Assembly: GCA_024516155.1 (NCBI GenBank)
Contig: JAJJXM010000036.1
Coordinates: forward strand, 124,001 to 188,000
From: Pyronema omphalodes
Taxonomy: Eukaryota; Ascomycota; Pezizomycetes; Pezizales; Pyronemataceae
Length of the DNA stretch: 64,000 bases
Direction of reading: 5' to 3'
Below, one piece after another: positions 45,101-57,619 of this stretch. Below the pieces are notes generated by a model. That model did not search any database and was not told the DNA's origin. It was given only the letters and a program-made list of their open reading frames with translations. Made by a program: the position numbers and the translations under genes. The first letter of the stretch is position 1. Each line of letters begins with the position of its first letter.

Positions 45101-45330
45101 CAATTGTAATAAGCCGGAAAGTCACACACGAAGCCAACTCATATAAGAAATCACCACTCTCTCCTTGAATCCCTATCAGCAACAACCTCCGTGTCACCTT
45201 GAGGACATATATTCGCCTCTCCACGAAACCCTATTTCCATTGTCATCATCTCCTGTTAAATTGGCCGCAACAAAGCACTTCCGCCACTGCTCACCCTCTC
45301 ATACCACATCTCACGGCATCAACACCCAAC
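42132..45330. other. No convincing gene
   Basis: Only short or non-ATG frames are seen. A 160-codon plus-strand frame at 42,235-42,717 begins with GTG, lacks motifs and overlaps the promoter side of the two-exon gene. An 89-codon minus-strand ATG frame (42,613-42,882) has no recognisable domain. The rest is AT-rich. Confidence 0.4.
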
Positions 45331-45537
45331 ATGACACCAAAGATCAAGGAACCAACACCAGGACAAGCAACGGGAATAATAATCGGCTCAACAATAGCCG
45401 CGGTGATATTTCTACTGTTTGTAATTGCGCTTGTTCACTGGTATTCCAGGCAGATGCATAGAAGGGAGAAGGGGAAGGCTAGGGAGGTTTCGACGGGGAG
45501 TAGGGGGAGTGGGAGTGATAGTGGGAGTGGTGTTTGA
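45331..45537 (+). CDS. Small single-pass membrane protein (putative)
   Basis: ATG 45,331 in the context CAACATGACA gives 68 residues. A short polar N-terminus (MTPKIKEPTPGQATG) is followed by one strong membrane segment, GIIIGSTIAAVIFLLFVIAL (residues 15-34). A basic juxtamembrane region (RREKGK) and a Gly/Ser-rich tail come next. This layout, with the GxxxG-like glycine pair and positive residues after the segment, fits a type-I-oriented or tail-anchored membrane protein. A longer frame upstream starts at an earlier ATG (45,199) but its extra residues look non-coding. No homolog is recognised, so it could be a chance ORF. Confidence 0.4.
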   Translation: MTPKIKEPTPGQATGIIIGSTIAAVIFLLFVIALVHWYSRQMHRREKGKAREVSTGSRGSGSDSGSGV

Positions 45538-46805
45538 GGTGGTGAAGGTGTGGTGATGTCTACGAATTTCGGCAAAGCCGGAGAAGTTGGCAAAGTAGAA
45601 GACCTACTGGATACCTTGGGAAGCTCAGCTCATGCAGTCGGCATATTCTGAAGATCCATGAATGACATCGAACTCAGCCTGCCAAAACTACAGGCATTGC
45701 TAGGATGGTCTTTCATTCCCTCTCCTCCGGCTCTCACAGACAGTCAATCATGTCCATTTCCATATTTCGGCCCGATTTCGCAGGTTGTTGTTATTACTAT
45801 ATTTTCTTTTTTTTGCCTTTTCGTTGAAACATTCTTCTCCTACACGACATATGTCAAGCGATGACACACCTGAATACACAACTGGTACATTAACCCCGTT
45901 CTCTTACTTAAAACATTTTTCGCGTACTGACGTGTCTTTACTCTAGACTCAGGTGCCCGCCTCTACATGACATGACCGACGACGCCCTCGTGCATTACCT
46001 ATGCACCGACATTGCACAGCTGTCCCATGTTTCATGTTCTTGCGTGATTTCTTTTTCAATATTTTTTGGTTCTGCAGGCGTTTATGTTGGCGTTTTCTTG
46101 GTTGCGTTTATATGTGGCCATATCTGCATGCTATGCTGCACGTGCTGCATGCAGGTCACCATGTACGATGTACGATGTGCAATGTACGATGTTACATATA
46201 TATATTTGGTGTAAGGTTTTTGGTTTCATGGAGTCTCGTGATGGAATGTAGGGAATATGAATTGGCAATTGTATACATGTATATAACCGATTTTTTTTAG
46301 ATTAGAGCAATGTGTAGCTGATATATAGGTGTGACTGTACAGTAGCGTGTTATATTTACTTTCTGGGGGTATAATAGTATAATATACGATACAGCGAAGG
46401 TCATGATAAATAGCCCCAATAAATGAATTTTCAAAGCAAACACTGTATGATACCTAGCAACGAGGTCTAGCTCTGAGACGGCGTCCTAATACATTGACTG
46501 TACCTGTATCTCGTTTATTTATCGCATCAGCCGTACATGGATGCATGCATAACTCGTGGCCCATTTCATGCGCTGTGCAATGAATATCCCTGTTCAGATA
46601 CCTGAGATGCATAAAGCTTGACCTGGCTCTGACATAGGGCTTCCAGGGCTGAGGGCTGAGGGTTGAGGGCTGGGCGACGAGGAATTCGGGTACCGTACTG
46701 TGCGGAGCTCATTCTTTGACCCTCCCTCCCATATGCCGATTGTCTCATGTCACCAATTACATGCCAAAAGTATGGTACATGTTCATATTTTTTCCCGGCG
46801 GTGTT
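45538..46805. other. No gene recognised; short ACGATGT repeats
   Basis: 46,163-46,192 has four imperfect copies of TGTACGATG. Otherwise AT-rich with no supported feature. Confidence 0.4.
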
Positions 46806-46813
46806 GTTAAGGG

Positions 46814-47050
46814 CAGAGCTGGCACTGACCGGGTCGGTGACATATATCAGTGACCTGGTCAATGACCGGGTCAGAGAGGGGTCGCAAGTCACGTGTGCGT
46901 GTGATGACTCATGATGCTTACTCACACAATCCAATCATGCCCAAACATTGTCGACATCAAACATCCACAACCTCAACCCCAATCCTAGTGACCCTTCCTG
47001 ACCCCCGGTCAGTACATTTACTGACCCTGACCGGGTCAGAGACAACTCTG
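46814..47050. mobile_element. hAT-type MITE, 237 bp, with 8-bp duplication
   Basis: Flanked by GTTAAGGG at 46,806-46,813 and 47,051-47,058. The ends are imperfect inverted repeats, CAGAGCTGGCACTGACC and CAGAGTTGTCTCTGACC, matching the CAG-x-G-x-TG start of hAT ends. GACCGGGTCA palindromes recur inside each arm. There is no transposase. Its ends differ from the hAT pair at 60,637-63,649, so it belongs to another family. Confidence 0.9.
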
Positions 47051-47058
47051 GTTAAGGG

Positions 47059-48224
47059 TACTCTTGTCGCTTATTTCGCCTCTTTTGCACCATTCACCTT
47101 AGGCATCTGATGGACGAAAGCCGTCTGAAGCACCTTAGTCATCCTGTTCACTTTATTTCTTAAGCAATATGTTTACCGTATTGACCCCATTCATATCATG
47201 ATGTTATATTATTACTATCCACTCAATGCACAGTTAAACATATTCTACAGCAGCTTCTGTGCAGTCTTTGCATTCTCATGCTGAATCGAGCACATATATG
47301 ATGTATAATTGTTTCACTTTTATTTCTTTTCATTCCCCTATTGTTCCTCTCCATTCCTTTGTGACTAATCGTTACGCATTAATTGGTAATACATTACAAG
47401 ACACAAAAAGGAGATATCCGGGAGGAACCCCTTGAATAACAGAAACAATATGAGTCTAAATATTCATATACCTGCAAAGCAATAATCCCCACAAGAGTCC
47501 AGTAGATATGGCTTTAAACCAAAGCAGCTGGTATCAACTTGTCCGATTACGGAAGAGGAAAACCCTTGGTATTATTCGCGTCATGGAATATAATGCACAG
47601 TATTCCTCCAGCGAGTATCTTCCCTTCCATTTTGCAGTTCCTCAAAGTCTTGATTCCAACTTATCGTCAACTTCTTCTCCGAAATTATTCTCAGTTGTCA
47701 GGGTTTTCGGTTTTGGGATATCGATAATGCTTTATAGTCGGCTTTCATCTGTGCAGTGCATCGGAATTTTGGGAGAAACATGTCATAGGTATGGTGAAAA
47801 ATGGTTTGTCTGTGAGTGATCACCGGTGATTTGGGGATTCGGTGATGGTCACACATGGTCATATGCGGTCCATTCGGGCCGTTCGGTCTCAAGACTGCTG
47901 GTACAGGTCTTGCTAGAAAGTCGGACTGTAAATGGTAGTTTATCCCAGACCGGATGGACTATGCTGAGGTTTGGATGATGGATTACTGGAGCTGGGCTGC
48001 TGGAGTAGATGGGGGATTATGAGCCTGCAGATCTATAGAGATTAGGAGATATTGTCGATGGTAAATGATGAACGGCGAGGTTCAGGTAGGTTGCGTGGAG
48101 ATGATGGATAAGTAGAATAGTGGAGGATGCACTTTGTTTTAGGAATAGACCGATGATGGATTGACGGGTTGAAGGTTAAAGGTTATGTATAGGTAAATCG
48201 ACTTCTTGGTGCAGGTGAGATTAT
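47059..48224. other. No gene recognised
   Basis: The short frames here have no motifs. The stretch ...CATTCCTTTGTGACTAATCGTTACG at 47,353-47,377 has a weak second copy at 49,378-49,401. Confidence 0.35.
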
Positions 48225-48400
48225 GGATGATGATTTATTTATTAATTGAATTATACGCTGACCGAGGTCTAAAAGGCCCATGCGGGACTAAAACAATATC
48301 AAAATCCCGTCCTGTGATCTAAACCACCTAATGAGGCCCCCCAATCTCCTACACCCATATAACCCGTCAAACAAAGTATGAAAAAGAAATACAACGAGAA
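48225..48400 (+). repeat. Dispersed repeat R, copy 1
   Basis: Contains CGAGGTCTAAAAGGCCCATGCGGGA, then AACCACCTAATGAGGC and CAATCTCCTAC. The same ordered blocks occur at 61,580-61,685 in the same orientation with diverged spacing. It could be a repeated 3' gene end or an old element. Confidence 0.4.
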
Positions 48401-49853
48401 AAAACAAAAGAACTGAGAAAGAGGACATCCTTACTCTCTCCCTTGTCCTGTCATATCCAGATCACGTCCCCCAGCATCCACCACCATTCCCTTTTCATAG
48501 CGTGTGGTATTTTCACTCGTCATCTCCCCTCTCGCTTCATAATTCTCATGCCCTCCGGCCCTTCATATCTGCCTCTGTCTCCCGCCATTTCAGCCTCGCC
48601 TCTCTTCCCTTTTTACCTTCACCTTCACCGGGGTTGTCGGTCTCAGATTGTCAACCCCCAGGACAATCTGGACGTTAATTCCACCACTGCGGACAACATC
48701 TGCGCATGTTTTATTGCCGGAGTGGTAATGGATAATGAGTATAGACGGCATCGGTCAACGGCAAGATTGTATATAGATCCGTGGATTTCTCACTTCATGA
48801 TGCGGGTGTTTTTGTGCTGATGTTTCTTCGCCGTGAGATAGTGGGAAAGTTCTTGGTTTTCTCATATCTTCGTCAGTCTGAAAACTGGGAATAATTGTGG
48901 TGATGTTGAATAAGTTGCCTATATCAGCATTTTTCTTTTCATGGTTCTATTGGGGAGTAGAATATCTCCCCATAATTCCCCACCTGCCCCCACCCCCTGC
49001 CCCCCCGGACACCCTCTGCCAAAACTCTAAACTCCGACATCAGAAACTGCGAACTCCAACATTTTTTAACACAATCGTCCATCCTTGAGGGAACTGGGAA
49101 TTGCTTGCCCGCTTGCCTGGATGTTTTTGTTTTTCGGAAGGTGTTTTTCTTTTGTTAGATGTCGGCCACGCTGCCATAGATGGGTTCATCAAATTCGTCA
49201 AGGACTCCCATAGGGTACTGGGTTATGCTGAGGTTTAAGGTATCAGGATCTTATTGACTTGGAATTTCGTGACTTGAATAAAGCTTTTGGCTTTGGGGTT
49301 TCTAGGGCATTGGTAGGAAGTATCATCGTGATCAAAAGGATCTATTATTTCATTCGTTCTCAATTTCTGTATTCCCATTCCTTCATGACTAATCATTACT
49401 TATTGCTCCTTTAATCCTCAATGCTACATCAACCATTACAACAACAAAAAACTCATTACACTAACATCAAACTCATTACAGTAACATAAAAACATAACCA
49501 TCATATCGCTATCTACATACATACTTCTTCGTGACTAATAACTGAAAAAAATAAAAAAAATAAAAAAAACAAACTCATAACATTATTGTACGTAATTGCG
49601 GTAGGTAGATATCCTACCGTTTCGTCTATCGTCTGTCGTCTGTCGTGTTGACTTGTGGAGTTGCAGGTGGCGGAGTCTGGCTTCACTTTGCTTTGCTTTA
49701 CTTTGCTTGGCTGTGCTTGGCTTTGCTTTGCTTCGCTTCGCATGACTCATCATCCCCGCATCGTATGTCACCAGCAGGGACACTCCAGCGCAGCACCCCC
49801 ATCCTCTCGAACCTCCCCTTTCCCCCGCCTCTTTACACTCTTCCCTTTCGCAT
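48401..49853. other. No gene recognised; TTTGC-type simple repeat
   Basis: 49,682-49,740 is a simple CTTTG/CTTGG repeat whose complement resembles the minisatellite at 56,370-56,590. Frames across this interval lack domains. The MFS gene begins at its 3' end (49,854). Confidence 0.4.
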
Positions 49854-51786
49854 CTACGCATCCAACTCCTTCTCCAAGCCCTCCTCCTTCTCATTCTCAT
49901 TCCCTCTCAGCGTCTCTCCATTCAACGAATCCACCTCAGTCTCAGCATCAAACCCAATCTGTTTTCTTTCCTGCAGGAACTGATAAAACTGTGATTTTTG
50001 CCTGACCCAATCCCCATAGCGCATAAACGCAAAGGGTGATGCACACATCAACAACGCAATGAAACCGAGAAGTGATGAAGCCCAGCCAACACCGAGGTTT
50101 TTATAGACTATTATCAGGGGTGTTAGCTTACTTCATCTCCCGTACCCATGACGGGTGGTGGTGGAAGGAAGGAAATAATGGGGAACTTACGATGCTTTGC
50201 AAACAACGGGAAACTAGCACCAAATAAAGACCTAGACATTGAGCAAGCCGCAAGTGCCGACGCTGCATAAATCTCGTAAAAGTCCGTGACATAATTCAGG
50301 AAGCAAATGAACAGAGTCGAGAATCCGAATCCAAATGGTACACCGGCGATAACGGAGACTATCCAATGCACATCGGCCCTCGCGGACCAACCCTGCCAGA
50401 ACATCGACGCTACAAAAACTGGGCCGGCGATACAGGCTAATGGAAGTCTTCGCATCTCGGTGGTAATTAAGACACCTTTCGCAGCTTGCTTTCGGATATA
50501 TCCATCCCAGAGGATCACTGAGATGTAACTAAAAATCGCACCGCACCCAACGGCGATGAAAGGTAGGCCCGAGATACCAGGTCGGAAATGGTAGATGTTG
50601 ACATAGATCAAAGGATAAGACTGAAAGAACAGATAAAAAGTTCCATAGATGATAGAAAGATACATTGAAACCAACAGGACAATAGATTCCCGGAAAAACA
50701 TCCGGAAAGGTCGGGATAGGGTTGTTGCTAGCGCGGTTTTGATGGAGCGGTCTTCGAGCTCAATGGGGGCGATTACGTCGGTCTCGCCTTCGGCTCGGAG
50801 TCGTTTGGCTTTTTTGAGAAGAAGGACAGGCTGGAAGGTCTCTGGACAGAAACATAAGGGGAGGAAGGATAATCCGGCGATGGCGATGTCGAGATAGAAA
50901 ATTCCGCGCCAGCCGAGTCGGGTTTTTTGGAGGAAGCCTCCGATCATGGGGGAGAGGGTTGGGCCGACCATGGTCACAGCGGAGAAGATGGCCATGTTCC
51001 GGCCGCGAATTACTGGGTCGGGCCAGATGTCGGCGAAGGTTCCTCCTGTCTGTTGATGTTAGCTATATCCGAGTGAGAGATACTGAGGGGGAAAAATAAT
51101 AATACATACCACAGACATAGGAGCGGAAGCACCAACACCAGCCAGGAAACGAAAAGCGAGAAGTGCACCGATATTTGGGGCAAAGGCGCAACATATAGTG
51201 AAGGTAACAAACCAGGCAAAGGCAATAATCGATACCCATCTACGACCATAGAATTCGCTGAACGGGGCGAATCCGATTGGTCCAATGACGTAACCTAACA
51301 AGAAGAGTGATATTGTTAGGATTGTAAGTTCTTCGTGTGGTACGTTTAGGTTCTTTTGTATTGCCATCATTACTCCGGATGGTAGGGAGGATGCAAATGT
51401 TGAGTTTGTTACTGCTGCAATAGCGGTTATCGTGATGAACCATTTCCGACCCTGATTGTTTGTTGTTAGTTTTTCTATCCAGTAGTATATCCAATCCAGT
51501 GCAGCTCAACCACCACAACCACAACACCAAAAATAATAAAGATAACAACTCCGAAAAAGAAAATACAACTTACCAAAGACCAATTATGCGGATTCTCAGG
51601 ATCACCCGGCTCAAAAGATATCACGCGTTTCGTCGCCGGATTCGGCGCATTTTCAATCTGCTTCTGAATTCCATGTCGTAAATCTTGTTCTTCCTGTAAC
51701 CCCGCCCCGTGTAATCGTGCTGATTGTACTCGTCGAATATCCAGTGAACACACAGTTGTTTGTCGTTCCAACCGATTTGGATCCAT
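49854..51786 (-). CDS. MFS transporter, drug:H+ antiporter (DHA1-like) type
   Basis: Four exons: 51,574-51,786, 51,110-51,451, 50,191-51,049 and 49,854-50,107, total 555 residues. Introns are 122, 60 and 83 nt, with GTAAGT/GTATGT donors and CTAAC branch sites. The cytosolic N-terminus ends in the family hallmark DPENPHNWSLGRKW. The loop after the second membrane segment carries FSEFYGRRWVS. The antiporter motif C region reads TMVGPTLSPMIGGF, and the long central loop is charged (KKAKRLRAEGETD). The last part has YKNLGVGWASSLLG, typical of fungal polyamine/drug exporters, and an acidic C-terminal tail. It is predicted to be a plasma-membrane exporter with 12 membrane segments. The substrate cannot be read from the sequence. 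The ATG at 51,786 was chosen because upstream sequence is low-complexity; a nearer in-frame start is absent. Confidence 0.93.
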
Positions 51787-52187
51787 TTGTTTTGACTCTT
51801 CTCTCTCTCCTTCTCTCTCTCTCTTTCTCGATTGATCGATTGATCGATTATTGATGAATAAATACACAGATCACCACGTTCCTTTGGTTTTGTTTTGTTT
51901 TTTTCTTTCTTTCTTGATGTCTTTTCTTTTGTGCTCTTTCTTTCTTTCTGTGCTATCAAAAAGCGCTAATCAAGCTCAAAAAAAAATTATACTTGCGACA
52001 CCGAGATGATTCGTGTAGTGCAGTGAAAGCGGGACACGGACTGGAACTGGAACTGGGACTGTGAACGTAACAAGACGTGAATGGCGTGTAATTTGTAGGG
52101 CAGTAATCTGCAACCCAGAGATTGACCTTTTTGTGCAGGTTGAAGTTTTTATACCTCAGATGTGAGTGAGTAGTTGGAGGGTGGTGT
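51787..52187. promoter_or_regulatory. Upstream region of the MFS gene
   Basis: CT-rich tract (51,795-51,830), the palindromic GATTGATC repeat (51,833-51,853) and TTTCTTTC runs up to 51,955. These are typical pyrimidine-rich fungal promoter sequence on the non-coding strand. Confidence 0.4.
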
Positions 52188-52205
52188 GGGGGGGGGGGGG
52201 GGGGG
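52188..52205 (+). repeat. Poly-G tract (18 G)
   Basis: An uninterrupted G18 run about 400 bases upstream of the MFS start, followed by more G-rich sequence to 52,230. It could form a quadruplex. Confidence 0.85.
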
Positions 52206-55200
52206 CTCGTGGGGATGGCGGGGTGGGGGGGGACTATTTGTTCTTAAGTAGAGAAGGGTGGGGTATGGTATGGTATGGGATGAATTACACCAACACGGGT
52301 AGTAGTAGTATAGCAGTCGAAGTAGAGCAAGAGAAGCAGATCAGAGAGTGGTATGATTATGTTATAGTGTGTACAGTGCTGTCATGATACACTCTTTGTA
52401 TACCATGTATGCCATGTATGCCGCATTACTTGAACTTGGAATAGATTACCATTACCATATCGCAAACAGCTTCCTTCCTTCCCTCTCTTCTCCTGGGGCA
52501 AAAAAAAAATTGAACATCCAACACACATTCAGGCACTTATGGTTACCACATACATACTACATACTACATGGTAGCCCTAATCTATATTTCGGTTAATCGG
52601 CACCGGGGTGAGATTTAAAAAAGTTTACGCGTGCTGTCAGCTTCTTTCATAACCTTCCGCGTGTTACTGCTGCTTGCTGATGCTGGGGAAATTTTGGCGG
52701 GAGAAGGAGGCTGTAAATTTCTCGGTGGTGGGAGCGCCGGGAGTGCTGCACGGTAGATGGGGTGCTTATGTGGAGTTTAGAAGCAGCAGCAAGCTATGTA
52801 GAGAAGTTACTAGAGCAAGCCAGAGTTAGCCAGAGGCTCTTTCTAACCAGAAAAGGAATTGCACAAGACATTCACCAAGAAATGGTGCGGTTGATAGCGT
52901 GGACGGATGTCGATGCGGATGGTGGTGCGGATGTCGATGCGGATGGCGATGATGCGACTGGTTCAAACAAACTACAGCTTAACGATGGATCCGGAAAGAA
53001 TCCCCCACAACTATCCCCGATGCAGCTAGTCTTCTGCCCGCGAACCTTCTCTGTGGGTTCTTGGTAATCAACTTTTTGGAATTAACCTTCACAGCGCCTT
53101 CTGCTTCGGTGGCGGCGGGCGCATCAAGGGCAACACTTGGTATCATCTGGTAAAACTTTCGGAAGCAAAGCGAGGGAAAGTCAAGAAGCAAAACCCAAAG
53201 GAGTTATCACATCAATCATCTCGGAAATAACCCAACAACATATTTTCTTTCTCCGAGTGTACACAACGTTCTTACAACGCCCGTCCATCACAGCAACATC
53301 TACCCAGCAAAAAAAAAGTGGATCTCACCATATGTAGAAACCTCACACCGTACCTGCCAACACGCCCTTCGTGCACAGACCACTTACAAGTATACCCACC
53401 ATACGTACATAGTCTAATTATTTCCGATAATAGTTTTTTTTTTTTTTTTGGATGACTCTCGAGTCTGTCCCGGTTAGGAAGTTATCTTGCAGAACGGTAG
53501 TCACGGTAGATACTACAAAGATACAAGTCCATCGCATTAATAATACATAAATAAGTGAATGCGGCCATCTGCAGAGATTTAGAGATGCAGAGATGCAGAG
53601 AATGTACAGAAGGGTGTCCGAATGTATATGTACAGAAGGGTGTTCGAACCCTATGTAGGGAAGCTGGCTCGCATAATCCTCCAGTCGCGTATGGAACCAT
53701 AGACATCTTCAGAACATGGTCATTGGTCATTGTACTAGCTAGTAGCTACGGCTACATAGTACATATGTACACGATTGTTGATTACTTCCAACCTCCCAGT
53801 GCCCATGCCAAGAATCCATTGGCTGTTGGCTGTTGATACATCTTAATCTTGCTTGTGGTTTGGTTGTGGTTGACATTTGAGGACTGTAGTTATCCGGCGC
53901 GACGCGGATATGCCATATGTTACGGCGCCTTGCATTGCTATCTGTGCAGTGTGGAAGTGTGGAGAAGAGAAGTACCCAAGCACCCAAGACAGCCGTAGGT
54001 TGCCGGCGGTAGGCGGTGATGGAAAGTTAGAACCCGCCACAACCGATAGCACGATAGTACGATAAACCTACATGGCCATTCATACACACAATCGTGTATA
54101 CTGTCGAGGTGCACACGGAATGTTACTCTGTAGAATTCTACGAACTACGAGGTAAGGTATCTGGAACATACATCACTTGGTGACTCGTGCAATGGGTACA
54201 GGGTACGGTCTTACAGAAATCCGAAGAGGTTCTAACAGCGGTTAAAAAGAATAAAGTTTAAGGTATATATATGATTGTAACTGATGCAACAAAGAAGTCT
54301 GTGCGAAAAAGAAAGATGGAAAAAAAAAGATTGTTCTAGGGCATGATCAAGAAGATGCCGATTAATGGTCTGTGTCTGTGCAGATTCTAAGAATAAGGAT
54401 TCTATATCGAGACGTCGATATTTGAGTGTTATTTTTTCACGATACGATATCATACGTACACTATCATATCTTTACGGCTTGAGACGGATCCGGTTGACTC
54501 TCGACCTGGGCGTGAAAACATTACGTCGAGATCACAACAAACGTTACAAATGGATCTCTATAGGCATTGAGGATATTTCATCAGTCAATTCCGAACATGA
54601 AATAAAATCTGATGATGTGATACATATTCATTTCACCATTACCACTAACATCACCATCACCATTACCATATCATATCAACCACTCAAGAATTCCCAGACC
54701 GGGCGCAAAATCATCAAACACCATCACCAACAAGCATGTAATCCGGAATCCCCAATCCCTAATTTTTGCACATCACATCACATCCACATCCATCACATCA
54801 ATGACGTCTCCAACCGCCTATCACTCATCCTAACCATCTAACCCACCATATCAATCCATACACAGTAATCTACCATCTGCAATCTGCAATCTGCAAGAAA
54901 GTGGGGCATCTCATGACGTGCTTTCATTACTTCTTCTCCCCTTGCTTCTCATCCCCTTGACACGCTATGCTCCGGCTTACCGAATTCCGAATTCCGAATT
55001 CCGAATCCCGATTTCCGAGCTCCGGGTTCTTCGCTGACACCGACGCCGTGTTTATTTTTGGGTATGTAACATGTGGTGTGGTATGTACTGTGAACTGGGG
55101 ATATCGGGGTTTACTTTTTTTTATACTTTTTTTTTTCACTTTCTTTACTTTCTTTACTTTTTTTTTTTTTTTTTTCCTACTTTTGCGATCCATATGTTAT

Positions 55201-55313
55201 CTATCTATGATATCAATAATATCTACCATCCAGAAACTGCAGGCAGGGCTCCGCAGATAGATCGAGACACCGATAGATTTGATCTGGTCCGGTCTTTATG
55301 ATTTCATATGTAA
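52206..55313. other. No convincing gene; low-complexity sequence
   Basis: A 99-codon ATG frame at 52,768-53,067 with a DVDADGGADVDADGDD run is the only protein-like item, and it has no homology I know. A T16 run lies near 53,434 and CAT-rich repeats lie at 54,635-54,720. Confidence 0.35.
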
Positions 55314-55357
55314 ATACATCAGATACATCAGATACATCAGATACATCAGATACATCA
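55314..55357 (+). repeat. 9-bp tandem repeat ATACATCAG
   Basis: About five copies in a row. Confidence 0.85.
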
Positions 55358-56359
55358 TATGCAGGCAGGAATGATTTGTTTTTTGGGGCTTTGTTTTTTT
55401 GTTTTTTCTTGTGGCACTAAATATGCAGCTGCACTTATGAGCTTATGAGGTAAGACATTCGATATTTCACCATCAACATTCGCTATTCGAAATTCGAAGT
55501 TCAATATGTATTCGGAGCATCGACAACCGCTGCTGTTAAGCTGTTGAGCTGTTGAGCTGTTATCCGCTATCTGCTCTCTAGTCTACAACTCTCGTTAATC
55601 TCTCATCATGAATGATGAATCATTTGTCATTGTAACAAACGACCTTCAATTTCCCTTTCCCATTCCCTGTTGTTTTTTCTTTCTTTTACTTCTCTTTTTT
55701 TCTTCTGTATATGCCAATCCGATTTTTCATCTATTTTCCAATTCGATTCGTTTGTAAACACATCACTATCACGCTTGGTAAATTATACATACGAAGATCT
55801 CAACCACCTTCTTCCTTTTCTACCGCTTAAACACCAACACTGTGTTCATTTTTTATCTACAGAAATTTAAGCCACTGTTTGTACCAGTGTTGACTTTTGA
55901 AATGTGGTCTATATTATCTATATTATCTATCTACAATGGCTGTTTTATCAAAGCAACTATTTCATCCACCGTCTAGCTAGTAGCTAGTAGCTGGAAACAT
56001 CAGGACATAGATGACACCGAAGACACTCTAGTAACATCATGACTTCAGTCTTCAGTCTTCAGTCTTCAGGAGATAAACAAATACATCTGATCCGATCTGA
56101 TCTGATCTTTACATCATATCATCTCATATGCATATAATAAATCCACACACACATACACATGATGATGGGCTTTGCATCTTTTGCTTTGTTTTTGTCGGTT
56201 TTGCACTAAATATGCGAACTGCAAACTGCAGCCATGTTTATGGCGATGTAAAGATCGTTGGTGGATTACTGTATTGGGAGGGTATGAACTGCTGCGCGGT
56301 ATTGGTTGGTTGTTATCTGTTATGTGTTATGTTATCTAATCTCTAAGTCCCAATATCTC
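55358..56359. other. No gene recognised
   Basis: AT-rich. Small direct repeats of TCAGTCT (56,042-56,069) and GATCTGATC (56,090-56,110). No supported coding sequence. Confidence 0.35.
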
Positions 56360-56590
56360 GCTTATCTTCGCAGCAAGGTAAAGCAAAGCAAGGTAAAGGT
56401 CAAGAAACGCAAGGTAAAGCAAGGTAAAGCAAGGTAAAGAAACGCCGGGTAAAGCAATATAAAGCAAGGTCCAGAAACGCCAGGTGAAGCAAGGTAAAGC
56501 ACAAAGCAAGGTAACTGCGAAAAGAGTTAGTTTGTTCTGTTTGTTCTGTTTGCTTTGTTTTGCGTTGCTTTGCTTTGCTTTGCTTCGTTT
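56360..56590. repeat. AAGGTAAAGC minisatellite
   Basis: Many imperfect copies of a decamer like GCAAGGTAAA interspersed with GAAACGCC. It then becomes a CTTTG repeat on the same strand (56,560-56,585). Confidence 0.75.
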
Positions 56591-56899
56591 GTCTGCTTGT
56601 TTGCAAGCTACATAGTTGATTAGATACGTAAGGGAAGGGGAAATCATTTCCCTAACATCATAAAGATTCCCCGAGACTCTGACCGGTTGATTGTATCAGA
56701 GTTAGGAAGTTATGAGCTGTGGATGCTGTACTTTGATGCTTCTGCTTCTGCTTCTGATTCTGCGGGTATGTATGTACAGATATGTATAGGTATGTATATA
56801 TATGTATATGTATGTATATGTACATAAACCGGCTGCGCGTTTCAACGATATGCTGGTACATAGGAAAGTATGGTAGTACGAACTTTCTTCCTGACATTC

Positions 56900-57022
56900 T
56901 TTTTTTCTTTCTTCATTCCTGTCTTCATTTCTTGCTTTTTCCTTCTTTCTTTTTCCTTTTTTCTTTTTTCTTTTTTCTTTTTTCTTTTTTCTTTTTCCTT
57001 TTTTCTTTTTTCTTTTTTCTTC
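56900..57022. repeat. TTTTTTC microsatellite
   Basis: A 7-base unit repeated with few variants, densest at 56,948-57,020. It forms long Lys/Glu-only frames on the minus strand that are not genes. Confidence 0.85.
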
Positions 57023-57619
57023 ACGATGCACTGACATGGTGATATGCTGATATGGTAACACGAACATGGATGTGCAGTATACTCGGGTATCTATGTACGT
57101 AACGTAAGCGAAACGACTTTAGCGAGGTATGTGGGGGAAAAAAAGTTTATTTACACCCTGGGCTGTCATCCTGCAAACGAAGGCCCAAAAAAAGGGAACC
57201 AAGAAAGCAGATAAAAAAAAGCGAAAGAAGAAAAAAACAAAAAGCGATAAGAAAAGGAATGAGAAAGGAAAAGAAAGAAGAGACTTATCCCTATGGTATT
57301 TAGAAATTGGAATCGTGTAAATGAAAAGATATGACTAGTTTCGGCAAGTTTGACCGGCTTTAGACGGGTGTCAGAGGGCTTTTACTTGACTTCAGCGGGC
57401 TTTCAGTGGGCTTTCACCGGGCTTTCACCGGGGTTTGAAAATTGAGCGGATTTTTATCAGGTTGTACCGGGTTTCACCAAGTCTCGCCAGGTTTCACTAT
57501 ATTCTTTTCTCCTTATCCTCCTGTTTCTCCGATTTCTCTGATTTCTCTTCTTCCTTGTACATATGTCTCTCAACAATCAATTTGTCTCGGTGCCCCCACT
57601 AGCCTCTCCGAAGAGCTTC
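57023..57619. other. No gene; 3' flank of the GH5 gene with GGCTTTCACCGG repeats
   Basis: 57,352-57,440 holds several diverged copies of a 12-mer such as GGGCTTTCACCG. No coding sequence is seen. Confidence 0.4.

Noticed and set aside
54365..54841. 158-codon plus-strand frame with His/Ile/Thr repeats
   Set aside because: Much of it is a CATCAC simple repeat, and no domain is visible.
56702..57067. Lys/Glu-only frames on the minus strand
   Set aside because: They are the translation of a TTTTTTC microsatellite.
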